A stretch of DNA of 12,073 nucleotides from an uncultured Porphyromonadaceae bacterium. Lineage in GTDB: Bacteria; Bacteroidota; Bacteroidia; Bacteroidales; Muribaculaceae. Under the pieces are notes generated by a model that was not told the DNA's origin, searched no databases, and worked only from the letters and a program-made list of their open reading frames with translations. Positions 1 through 6,353 of the stretch are shown piece after piece; positions within the stretch are counted from its first letter, which is position 1; each line of letters starts with the position of its first letter. The translations under genes and the position numbers were made by a program. The stretch is from assembly GCA_900548705.1 (NCBI GenBank), contig URLF01000077.1:1-12073 (forward strand). The letters are read 5' to 3'.

Positions 1-115
1 GATGCAAAACCTGTAAACAGATTCCGCAGAGCCGGTCTCTCGCAAACAAGGTCTCACGCAGATTCCGCAGATACGCAGATTTCTCGCGGATAACTCGCGG
101 ATATAAAGAGAAAGT

Positions 116-213
116 AAAAAGTCTCGCAGATTACGCGGATTACGCAGAGGCCATCCGGACAGCTTTCCATCCGGATGGTCTCTGCGTAATCCGCGTAATC
201 CGCGAGACTTTTT
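116..213. repeat. Long hairpin 1 with A- and T-tract ends
   Basis: Arms 116-158 and 171-213 pair over 43 positions around a 12-base loop (159-170). I find one G-U pair (150/179) and one A-C mismatch (128/201); the rest is Watson-Crick. The outer ends are AAAAA (116-120) and TTTTT (209-213), so a transcript from either strand would end the stem in a U-run, a layout compatible with a bidirectional intrinsic terminator. The apical part carries the self-complementary core CCATCCGGATGG (167-178). It lies downstream of trxA in transcription direction and could end its message, though the arms are far longer than usual terminator stems. Confidence 0.85.
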
Positions 214-245
214 CTAAATGGTAGATAGGGTTATAAGAAATTGAG

Positions 246-340
246 GGAGAGGGGTCTCACAGATTACACAGAAGCCATCCGGATGGAAACGCGCCCGGAT
301 GGCTTCTGTGTAATCTGTGTAATCTGTGAGACCCCTCCCC
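246..340. repeat. Long hairpin 2, related to hairpin 1, with a 9-base bulge
   Basis: Arms 249-282 and 295-337 pair around a 12-base loop (283-294), and two more G-C pairs follow at 246-247/339-340 after a mismatch. The right arm holds one extra repeat unit, TAATCTGTG (about 320-328), absent from the left arm, so the stem carries a 9-base bulge. The apex repeats the hairpin 1 plan (AGCCATCCGG against CCGGATGGCT), while the stem units read CACAGATTACAC instead of CGCAGATTACGC. The T-run seen in hairpin 1 is missing, so this one is less likely to act as a terminator. Confidence 0.82.
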
Positions 341-460
341 AAATCCGTTTTATCCCTTTTCAATCTGCGGGGAATCTGCGTATCTGCGGAATCTGCGTGA
401 GACCCCTTTTCAGAAAGGGCAAAGTAGACTTTTTGCGAGAGGGAGTCCCGTTCTGCGGAA

Positions 461-775
461 TCACTCGTCGGATTTGGTGGGGACGTGCTCGAAGATTTTG
501 GCTTCGAGGAGGTCGGCCTGCTGGACGCCGACGGTGCGCCATACCGGTTCGCCATCCTTGAAGAGGATGAGGGTAGGCACAGAACGTACACGGTAACGTG
601 CTGCCAGTTCGGCATTCTTGTCGATGTCGATTTTGACGATGGTTCCGGCATCACCGACCTTCTCTTTCACTTTTTCGAGAATGGGGCTTTGCATCTTGCA
701 GGGGCCACACCAGGTTGCGAAAAAGTCGACCAGTGTCGGCTTTGATGATTTGATGATTTCTTGAAAGTCGCTCAT
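461..775 (-). CDS. trxA: Thioredoxin
   Basis: Small cytoplasmic dithiol-disulfide oxidoreductase that reduces protein disulfides and is normally recycled by thioredoxin reductase. The 104-residue product has the length of a single-domain thioredoxin. Seen directly: VDFFATWCGPCK with the redox pair Cys23 and Cys26, the cis-proline loop SVPT (Pro67), and the LFKDGEPVWRTVGV strand-turn-strand that follows. The frame is open for another 208 codons upstream, antisense to the neighbouring pseudogene. I place the start at MSDFQEII because it gives the standard thioredoxin N-terminus and the upstream peptide looks like non-coding shadow. No TAnnTTTG promoter is visible upstream. The last codons and stop overlap the outer arm of the downstream repeat block. 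No thioredoxin reductase gene is present in the window. Confidence 0.95.
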   Translation of the reverse strand: MSDFQEIIKSSKPTLVDFFATWCGPCKMQSPILEKVKEKVGDAGTIVKIDIDKNAELAARYRVRSVPTLILFKDGEPVWRTVGVQQADLLEAKIFEHVPTKSDE

Positions 776-877
776 ATTTTCAGGTTTTGTATGTTTGTGT
801 TGGATAGTGATGATTGATTCATCATATAATATAACGTAGGAAAAGGCCGGATAGTTTGTGGCGGGCGGTAAATATGA

Positions 878-1949
878 AGAAGAGCGCGGGGTGCTGATGG
901 GGCGAACACTATCCCTTACTGCCATGTGTATGACACCACCAAGCAGAACGCGTCCAAAGTCACATGGGCTGATGAAGGTGAAAAGATGTCGAAAGTCGAG
1001 GATTACGGCGTTGACCTGACCAAGAAATACTCCATCTGGAAGTTCGAGCTTACCGAGGAGGATCTTGAAAAGTACAACGCGGCAGTGTTCTACTTCCGCT
1101 ACGGCAATCACTGGATGCGTTACAGCACCGTGACCCTCCATGCCGGAGGAAGCGACACGGAATATGGTAATGTGACCGAAAATGACCAGAACAACTGGAC
1201 AAAGTATATCTACGCCACCTACTCCAAGGATGTGAATGGTCAGAAGGAGTTCACCCTCTCCGAGACACTCGTTGCTCCCAATGAAATCACTCTTGAAGGA
1301 CAGTTTGTCGCCGAGAGGTTCAATGAGGAGACCAACAAGTGGGTCTACGGTATCTATGTCAAGGGTCTGGACATTCAGTATGTCAAGGAGAATCTCCACG
1401 GATATTCCGACTTCTCGTTTGATTGCGGTTCGAGAACTGATTCATGGCAACAGCGACATCAAGAAGACCTACAAGGAAATCGAGACATGCTCCAACTGGG
1501 GCCTGGGCGACGACTGGTCGAGCTACCTGCGTCTGGCTGCGTCATCCAACACCGCTCCCGTGTTTATCCACGATGTGGTTGAGGCCGCCGATGTCAAGGA
1601 TCTCGACAGCAAGACTGTGACCTGCACCCTCTATGCCGTATATCCCGTGATTTACAATCCCAACGCCACACTGACCTACGGCACCGGGGCATCGCTGGCT
1701 CCCAGCAACGCAATCGGTTCGTATGAGGGATTCAAGGTTGTCAACGCCCGTATGGCTACTTCGGTTACTTTCGTTGTCAACCCCAACAATGCAGTGTCAA
1801 GTGTGGAGGATATCTTCGACGAGATTGATGCAGACAATGCACCTGTCGAATACTACACCATCTCAGGTGTGCGCGTGATGGGACAGCCTGCTCCCGGGCT
1901 TTACATACGCCGTCAGGGTGACAAGGTAAGCAAGGTGGTGATCCGCTGA
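878..1949 (+). pseudogene. Truncated, frameshifted secreted protein gene
   Basis: Two plus-strand frames each carry half of one protein-like sequence. The first (from about 878; only a GTG at 926 as early start) includes VYDTTKQNASKVTW and SIWKFELTEEDLEKYNAAVF and stays convincing until about 1425. The second takes over near ELIHGNSDIKKTYKEIETC and runs to a TGA at 1947-1949, so one inserted base or two lost bases between about 1420 and 1445 would join them. The tail, with ISGVRV and then GLYIRRQGDKVSKVVIR, is the type found at the C-terminus of many secreted Bacteroidales proteins. No signal peptide or ATG is in frame: a TGA stands at 875-877 and protein-like sequence begins abruptly near 890, so the 5' end is missing. 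The N-terminal half faintly recalls starch-binding-type beta domains, but I do not assign a function. A sequencing error could explain the frameshift, not the lost 5' end. Confidence 0.75.
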
Positions 1950-1972
1950 GCCGCACCTCCCGAGACCAAATA

Positions 1973-2093
1973 TGGCGGCTCTGACCCGCTGTCACGCCGC
2001 CAGTGACAAAAAATCTCCGGGACGGGTATCTCCTGCCTCGGAGATTATTAGTAAGAGTTAAAGAAAAAACCGGCCCCTGAGAAGACCTGGGGC
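1973..2093. other. Cluster of short hairpins after the pseudogene
   Basis: Three inverted repeats follow the pseudogene stop: TGGCGGC (1973-1979) with GCCGCCA (1996-2002); AATCTCCG (2012-2019) with CGGAGATT (2039-2046); and GCCCC (2073-2077) with GGGGC (2089-2093). None has a T-run directly after it. Together with the terminator at 2097-2131 they could form a structured 3' region or a small RNA, but I see no promoter and recognise no RNA family. Confidence 0.35.
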
Positions 2094-2096
2094 AAC

Positions 2097-2131
2097 AGCC
2101 GTTCCGACCGTGAGGCCAGAACGGCTTTTTT
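2097..2131 (+). terminator. Intrinsic terminator
   Basis: AGCCGTTC (2097-2104) pairs perfectly with GAACGGCT (2119-2126) over a 14-base loop, and the stem runs directly into six T residues (2126-2131) on the plus strand. This is a standard rho-independent layout. It would end transcripts entering from the pseudogene side and insulate holA. Confidence 0.8.
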
Positions 2132-2134
2132 GTT

Positions 2135-2215
2135 GGGGAAGGGGAGTGGGAGAATTGGGAGGATTGGGAATATATGGGAGGATTGGGAAAGATGGGGGAG
2201 GGGGGAGGGGTGGGG
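2135..2215 (+). repeat. G-rich minisatellite with G-quadruplex motif
   Basis: The plus strand repeats a 9-10-base unit of the form GGGAGGATT (variants GGGAGAATT, GGGAATATAT, GGGAAAGAT) about five times. It then condenses into four G-runs separated by single bases: five G (2194-2198), six G (2200-2205), four G (2207-2210) and four G (2212-2215). Single-base loops make this an ideal parallel G-quadruplex candidate. It sits between the terminator and the putative holA promoter and contains no gene. Confidence 0.8.
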
Positions 2216-2267
2216 TTTGGCGGATTGGAGAAATTGTTGTAAATTAGCGGTTGATTTCGGCAGACCG

Positions 2268-2297
2268 TTGCCGCGATTCATGATCCCTTTACCTGTG
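2268..2297 (+). promoter_or_regulatory. Putative Bacteroidetes promoter for holA
   Basis: TTG (2268-2270), a 19-base spacer and TACCTGTG (2290-2297) match the Bacteroidetes -33 TTG / -7 TAnnTTTG pattern with one deviation in the -7 box. The predicted transcript would begin only a few bases before the holA ATG, leaving an almost leaderless message. The match is suggestive only. Confidence 0.35.
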
Positions 2298-2311
2298 TTA
2301 CGAAAAAAGAT

Positions 2312-3379
2312 ATGGCAGAAACCCTGACAGCCGATTCCATACGCCGGGCTCTCCGAAGAGGAGAGGTGGCTCCGGTCTACCTGCTTCATGGCGAGGAGGG
2401 GTTTTACACTGATCTGATTGCCAGGGAGGTGGAGAATCTTGTGGCTCCAGATGACCGCGATTTCGACCTGACGATGCTGTATGCTCCGGAGACGGAACCG
2501 GCGGCGGTGATAGAGGCTGCCCGGCGTTACCCAATGATGTCGGCGCGTCAGGTGGTGATAGTCAGGGAGGTACAGGAGGGCTGCAAGCCGCGTTTCACCC
2601 CGACGGCTTATCTCAACGCCCTCGCGCCGTATGTCAGGCAACCGTCGGCGACCACTGTGTTGTGTCTCTGTTTCCGTGGGGCGCAGGCAAAAGGGGCGGA
2701 GTTCACCAAGGCCCTCAAAGAGGGTGGAGGTGTGGCCCTGGAGTCGAGGAAGCTCACTGAGAAGATGGTGGCTTCTACGGTGTCGAATTTCATAACCGGA
2801 AAGGGGCTGACAGCCGATCCCAAGGCGCTGGCGATGCTGTGTGACTTTGTCGGCACCGACCTGTCCCGGCTTTACAACGAGGTCGACAAGCTGACTGTCA
2901 CCCTTGGGCCAAACGCCCAGGTGACTCCCGAGGCGGTGGAGCGCAACATCGGTATCTCGAAGGAGTATAACAACTTTGAGTTTGTGGCCGCTGTCGCCAG
3001 GCATGAGGATGAAAAGGTGTTCAGGATTCTGAAACGTTTCGCCTCTGACCCGAAAAACAATCCGCCGCAGGTGTTGGCGGTCAACCTTTTCAATCTCTTT
3101 TCCAATCTCCTGGTGGCGCATTACGCCAAGGACAAGAGCGAGAGGGGGCTGATGCAGGAGCTGGGGTTCCGGTTCCCGATGCAGCTGACCGATGTGCGCA
3201 ACGCCCTGAAATGGTGCGGCCCGTGGCAGACGATTGAAATCATATCGCAGATACGCGAATTTGACGGGGCCTCGAAGGGTAACGGTTCGCGCCAGGATCC
3301 GTTCGGACTGCTTCATGACCTTTGTTTCCATATCCTGAATCCTGTTGGCCGCGCCGGTATCGCGGGGCTGAAGGTCTGA
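2312..3379 (+). CDS. holA: DNA polymerase III subunit delta
   Basis: Subunit of the clamp-loader complex that opens the beta sliding clamp and loads it onto primed DNA during replication. The 355-residue product has the usual length for the family. Seen directly: the N-terminal APVYLLHGEEGFYTDLIARE segment (residues 20-39), which matches the YLLyGdE-type opening of delta subunits, a central region with EVDKLTV, and a C-terminal helical part with PQVLAVNLFNLFSNLLVA, matching the collar-domain helices where delta packs with the other clamp-loader subunits. The ATG at 2312 gives the typical short N-terminus before the first strand. The stop overlaps a possible ATG of the next frame as TGATG (3377-3381), and the next three genes follow on the same strand, so co-transcription is likely. 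A near-consensus promoter lies just upstream. Confidence 0.93.
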   Translation: MAETLTADSIRRALRRGEVAPVYLLHGEEGFYTDLIAREVENLVAPDDRDFDLTMLYAPETEPAAVIEAARRYPMMSARQVVIVREVQEGCKPRFTPTAYLNALAPYVRQPSATTVLCLCFRGAQAKGAEFTKALKEGGGVALESRKLTEKMVASTVSNFITGKGLTADPKALAMLCDFVGTDLSRLYNEVDKLTVTLGPNAQVTPEAVERNIGISKEYNNFEFVAAVARHEDEKVFRILKRFASDPKNNPPQVLAVNLFNLFSNLLVAHYAKDKSERGLMQELGFRFPMQLTDVRNALKWCGPWQTIEIISQIREFDGASKGNGSRQDPFGLLHDLCFHILNPVGRAGIAGLKV

Positions 3380-3411
3380 TGGGAGATGTATCACGAGAAA
3401 GTATTGACATT

Positions 3412-4836
3412 ATGAAAAGACTCATATATAACATATCACGGCGGTGGATGGCAGCGTTGGCCATGCTGGCGGCTCTCTCCGCCGGAGGTGCCACCGTTGA
3501 TGACGCACGGATTCTTGCCGAGGATGGCGACATCGACGGGGCGATAACGATGCTTCGCGGGATTGTCGCCGATGACCCGAAGGACACCGACGCGGCCCTT
3601 ATGTTGGGTGAACTGCTCTGGGGAAGCGGCCAGGACTCCGATGCCGAGGAGGTTTTGGAGACTCTGCGCGGACGCGGCAACCGCGAGGCCACCTTGCAGC
3701 TTGCCCGCATGGCTCTGTCGCGCTACGATATAGATGAAGCACGTTCGCTACTGGGAGCTTATCGCAAGAGCCTCGTCAAGGGGAAAAAGCAGATTGCCGA
3801 AGATCAGTCCGGAAAACTTGAAGACCAGATCGAACGCGCCGAGGGCATGCTCGACCGTGTGCAGAACATCGAGGTTATTGACTCGGTGGATGTCGATGCG
3901 GATGAGTTTTTCAGGCAATATCCCGTATCTTCCGCAGCAGGCCGGTTCTCCGGCCCGGAGGGATTGCCCGAAGGATTCCCCTCCGACGGCCAGACGATGG
4001 TGCATGTCACCGAGAGTGGCAGCCGTATGGTGTGGTCGGCTCCAGATCAGGATGGCAACAGCCGTCTCTACTGGTCGTCGGCGTTGCTCGGCGACGAGTG
4101 GGAGACCCCCGAACCGCTCGGCGACGACCTTGCCGAGGGTGGAGACGCTGTATTTCCCTACCTGATGCCTGACGGCGTGACCCTCTATTACTCCAACGAC
4201 GGGGAGAATTCCCTCGGGGGGTATGACATATATCTTACCCGCCGGGGTGAGGATGGCTTCCTGCAGCCGGCGAATGTCGGGATGCCTTTCAACTCCCCCT
4301 ACAATGACTATCTGCTTGTGATTGACGAATATACCGGCGCGGGATGGTTCGCCACCGACCGCAACCGCCATCCGGGCAAGGTGACTATCTACACATTCAT
4401 CCCGCAGGATCTGAGGGTGAATGTGGATGTCGACAGTCCCGACCTCACTTCACTGGCGCGTCTCGACAACATCGCGCTCACCCGCAAGGAGGGCAAGGAT
4501 TACAGCGCGGTCGCCAAGGCGATAGAGGCCGGAAGGTCGCAGGCCGCGCGTAAGACAGCCGGACCCGACTTCCTGCTCGCGATGCCGGGCAACAAGGTCT
4601 ATACCACCTTCGGGGATTTCCGCAACCGTCGTGCGGCCGAAGCGATGAAGGGGTATCTTGCCCAGAAGAAAAAGCTTGACGGGGTGATGGAGCGCCTGGA
4701 GCAGCTTCGCGAGGCCTATGGCCGAGGCGACCGTTCGCAGACAGGTCTGATTCTTGAGCTTGAAGGACAGCTCGACAAGGCCCGCGCCGAGCTGAGGACG
4801 CTGCGCGACAATGTGATAAAACTCGAACAGAACTAA
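3412..4836 (+). CDS. Exported TPR / PD40 beta-propeller protein with C-terminal coiled coil
   Basis: Probable periplasmic or envelope protein of 474 residues. Residues 1-27 form a signal peptide (basic MKRLIYNISRRW, then an alanine/leucine-rich core ending SAGGA). Residues 29-120 look like tetratricopeptide helices (DGDIDGAITMLRGIVADDP). Residues about 205-330 carry PD40/WD40-like propeller strands (FPYLMPDGVTLYYSNDGE, GGYDIYLTRR, GWFATDRNR). Residues 405-474 are charged and heptad-like, suggesting a coiled coil. An in-frame ATG at 3379 overlaps the holA stop; I prefer 3412 because it puts the signal peptide at the N-terminus. The TPR plus PD40 order recalls PorE-type and other OmpA-linked Bacteroidetes proteins, but the peptidoglycan-binding OmpA domain is absent. 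The specific function is unknown. Confidence 0.85.
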   Translation: MKRLIYNISRRWMAALAMLAALSAGGATVDDARILAEDGDIDGAITMLRGIVADDPKDTDAALMLGELLWGSGQDSDAEEVLETLRGRGNREATLQLARMALSRYDIDEARSLLGAYRKSLVKGKKQIAEDQSGKLEDQIERAEGMLDRVQNIEVIDSVDVDADEFFRQYPVSSAAGRFSGPEGLPEGFPSDGQTMVHVTESGSRMVWSAPDQDGNSRLYWSSALLGDEWETPEPLGDDLAEGGDAVFPYLMPDGVTLYYSNDGENSLGGYDIYLTRRGEDGFLQPANVGMPFNSPYNDYLLVIDEYTGAGWFATDRNRHPGKVTIYTFIPQDLRVNVDVDSPDLTSLARLDNIALTRKEGKDYSAVAKAIEAGRSQAARKTAGPDFLLAMPGNKVYTTFGDFRNRRAAEAMKGYLAQKKKLDGVMERLEQLREAYGRGDRSQTGLILELEGQLDKARAELRTLRDNVIKLEQN

Positions 4837-4887
4837 ACTAAAACCATTGGGATTCCGCAGTCAAGGATTCCCGCAATATCTTCTGCC

Positions 4888-6345
4888 ATGACTACATTCC
4901 TCGTCTCTCTTGCCATCCTTATCGGAGGCTATCTCATCTACGGAAAAATCGCCGAAAAGGTTTTCGGTATCGATCCGGCGCGTCCCACACCTGCTGTCAC
5001 CCAGGCCGACGGGGTTGACTTCGTGGCGATGCCTACCTGGAAGGTGTTTCTCATACAGTTTCTCAACATCGCGGGGATGGGGCCGATTTTCGGTGCGATA
5101 ATGGGGGTGATGTTCGGGCCGGCGGCCTTCCTGTGGATTGTCTTCGGGACGATATTCGCCGGGGCTGTCCATGACTTCATCGCCGCCATGATTTCGCTCC
5201 GCTCGGGTGGGCTTTCACTCCCCGAGATTGTCGGGCGCGAGCTTGGCCCGGTGGTCAAGCAGGTGATGAGGGTCGTGACTATCGTGCTGCTTGTGCTTGT
5301 CGGGGCGGTGTTTGTGCTGACTCCCTCTGAGGTGGTTGCCGGACTGACACCAGACTGGTTCACAATGCGCCTCTGCGCCGGACTGATATTCCTGTATTAC
5401 ATCCTCGCCACGATGCTCCCCATCGACAAGCTGATCGGGAAGATTTACCCCCTCTTCGGAGCCGCGCTGCTCTTTATGGGGGTGGGACTGCTCTGTTACC
5501 TGCTTTTCAGTGGTGTGGAGATACCTGACGGGATGTCGGAAGGGCTGTTCAACCGTCGTGCGGATGCCGCCGACGGGCTGCGTCCCCTTTTCCCGATGCT
5601 ATGCATCTCGATAGCCTGCGGCGCGATTTCCGGCTTCCACGCCACCCAGTCGCCGATGATGGCCAAATGCCTTCGAAACGAGCGTCTGGCGCGTCCTGTC
5701 TTCTATGGGGCGATGGTGACCGAGGGGATAATCGCCCTGATCTGGGCGGCCGCGGCCATCGCTTTCACCGGCGGTTATGAGGGGCTGGCTGAATATATGG
5801 CCACGCCCGGCAACTCGCAAGGTTCGTTTGTCACCGATGTGTCTTTCGCGTGGCTCGGCACGGCGGGCGGGATTCTCGCTATCCTCGGAGTCGTTGCCGC
5901 ACCGATATCGACCGGCGACACAGCCCTGCGCAGTGCGCGTCTGACCCTCGCCGAGATTTTCAACCTGCCGCAGAAAAAACTTCTGAACAGGTTCCTGATC
6001 TGTCTGCCGCTCTTCGTGGTGACATTCATATTGCTTTTTGTCGATTTCGAGGTGCTGTGGCGTTACTTCGCCTGGACCAACCAGACCCTGGCGGTGTTCA
6101 CCCTCTGGGCCTCGACGGTATATCTCGCCCGACATGGCAAGTTCTATTGGCTTACCCTCGTCCCGGCGCTGTTCATGCAGGTGGTGACCGTCTCATATAT
6201 CCTGCTGGCTCCTCGACCTGAGGGATTCGGGCTTGACCATACATTGTCGTTCGTCGTGGCCGGCCTGAGCTGTGTGGTCGCCCTCGGCTGCTTCGGTTAT
6301 TACCTGCGAGGTCTGCGGCCCGAGATTGAATTGATAAAAGACTGA
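4888..6345 (+). CDS. cstA: CstA-family carbon starvation protein, short form
   Basis: Polytopic inner-membrane transporter of the CstA/BtsT family, whose characterised members import peptides or pyruvate. Seen directly: an N-terminal membrane segment (residues 3-19), then PTWKVFLIQFLNIAGMGPIF (49-68) and GAVHDFIAAM (92-101), then GAISGFHATQSP (245-256) and PISTGDTALRS (339-349), all family signature regions; I estimate 12-14 membrane segments. At 485 residues it is much shorter than E. coli CstA (about 700) and belongs to the compact form seen in anaerobes. Substrate cannot be decided from sequence. It starts 51 bases after the PD40 gene and ends 8 bases before the phosphatase gene, so it probably shares their transcript. 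No CRP-like or other operator was recognised. Confidence 0.92.
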   Translation: MTTFLVSLAILIGGYLIYGKIAEKVFGIDPARPTPAVTQADGVDFVAMPTWKVFLIQFLNIAGMGPIFGAIMGVMFGPAAFLWIVFGTIFAGAVHDFIAAMISLRSGGLSLPEIVGRELGPVVKQVMRVVTIVLLVLVGAVFVLTPSEVVAGLTPDWFTMRLCAGLIFLYYILATMLPIDKLIGKIYPLFGAALLFMGVGLLCYLLFSGVEIPDGMSEGLFNRRADAADGLRPLFPMLCISIACGAISGFHATQSPMMAKCLRNERLARPVFYGAMVTEGIIALIWAAAAIAFTGGYEGLAEYMATPGNSQGSFVTDVSFAWLGTAGGILAILGVVAAPISTGDTALRSARLTLAEIFNLPQKKLLNRFLICLPLFVVTFILLFVDFEVLWRYFAWTNQTLAVFTLWASTVYLARHGKFYWLTLVPALFMQVVTVSYILLAPRPEGFGLDHTLSFVVAGLSCVVALGCFGYYLRGLRPEIELIKD

Positions 6346-6353
6346 GATTTCAG

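Larger units (their letters stand above)
20..462. repeat. Nested inverted-repeat block enclosing two long hairpins
   Basis: The stretch is built from 9-10-base units of the type GCAGATTAC or GCGGATTAC and is symmetric at several levels. Outer layer: 20-30 pairs with 452-462 (11 bases, perfect) and 37-43 with 435-441 (7 bases). Middle layer: 50-81 is the perfect reverse complement of 373-404, and the match continues through 82-91/363-372 if G-U pairs are allowed, giving a 42-pair arm. Inside the middle arm sit two separate hairpins (116-213 and about 246-340). A transcript would fold as a long stem opening into two branches. It contains no credible protein: the frames crossing it translate to repetitive DYTDYTE-like peptides. 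It resembles the dispersed intergenic palindromic repeats known in bacteria, but I cannot name the family. The window edge hides any sequence left of base 1. Confidence 0.85.

Noticed and set aside
404..419. Small hairpin CCCTTT/AAAGGG as the trxA terminator
   Set aside because: Only six pairs and no T-run after it on the minus strand; hairpin 1, with its A/T tract ends, is the better candidate.
1..463. CRISPR-like array
   Set aside because: The repeats are inverted, variable and directly adjacent; there are no regular unique spacers and no cas genes.
214..654. Minus-strand 146-codon open frame and plus-strand 241-561 frame across the repeat block
   Set aside because: Both translate the 9-base repeat into DYTDYTE- or CVICVICE-like peptides and overlap trxA in another frame; typical spurious frames from repeats.
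776..877. Promoter for trxA
   Set aside because: No TAnnTTTG with a properly spaced TTG was found on the minus strand, so no site is claimed.
776..1399. 208-codon in-frame extension upstream of thioredoxin
   Set aside because: It is antisense to the pseudogene's good coding frame, has no recognisable domain, and thioredoxin has its standard N-terminus at 775.
1420..1445. Programmed ribosomal frameshift joining the two halves of the secreted protein
   Set aside because: No slippery heptamer or downstream stem is apparent, and the gene also lacks its 5' end, so decay or a sequencing error is simpler.
2048..3394. Long minus-strand frame (448 codons) opposite holA
   Set aside because: It is the antisense shadow of holA in GC-rich sequence; composition is rich in Arg, His and Pro with no domain, and holA is unambiguous.
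4851..4876. Direct repeat GGATTCCGCA / GGATTCCCGCA between the PD40 gene and cstA
   Set aside because: Two short imperfect copies only; could be chance or a trace of the same repeat family, with no structure to support a function.
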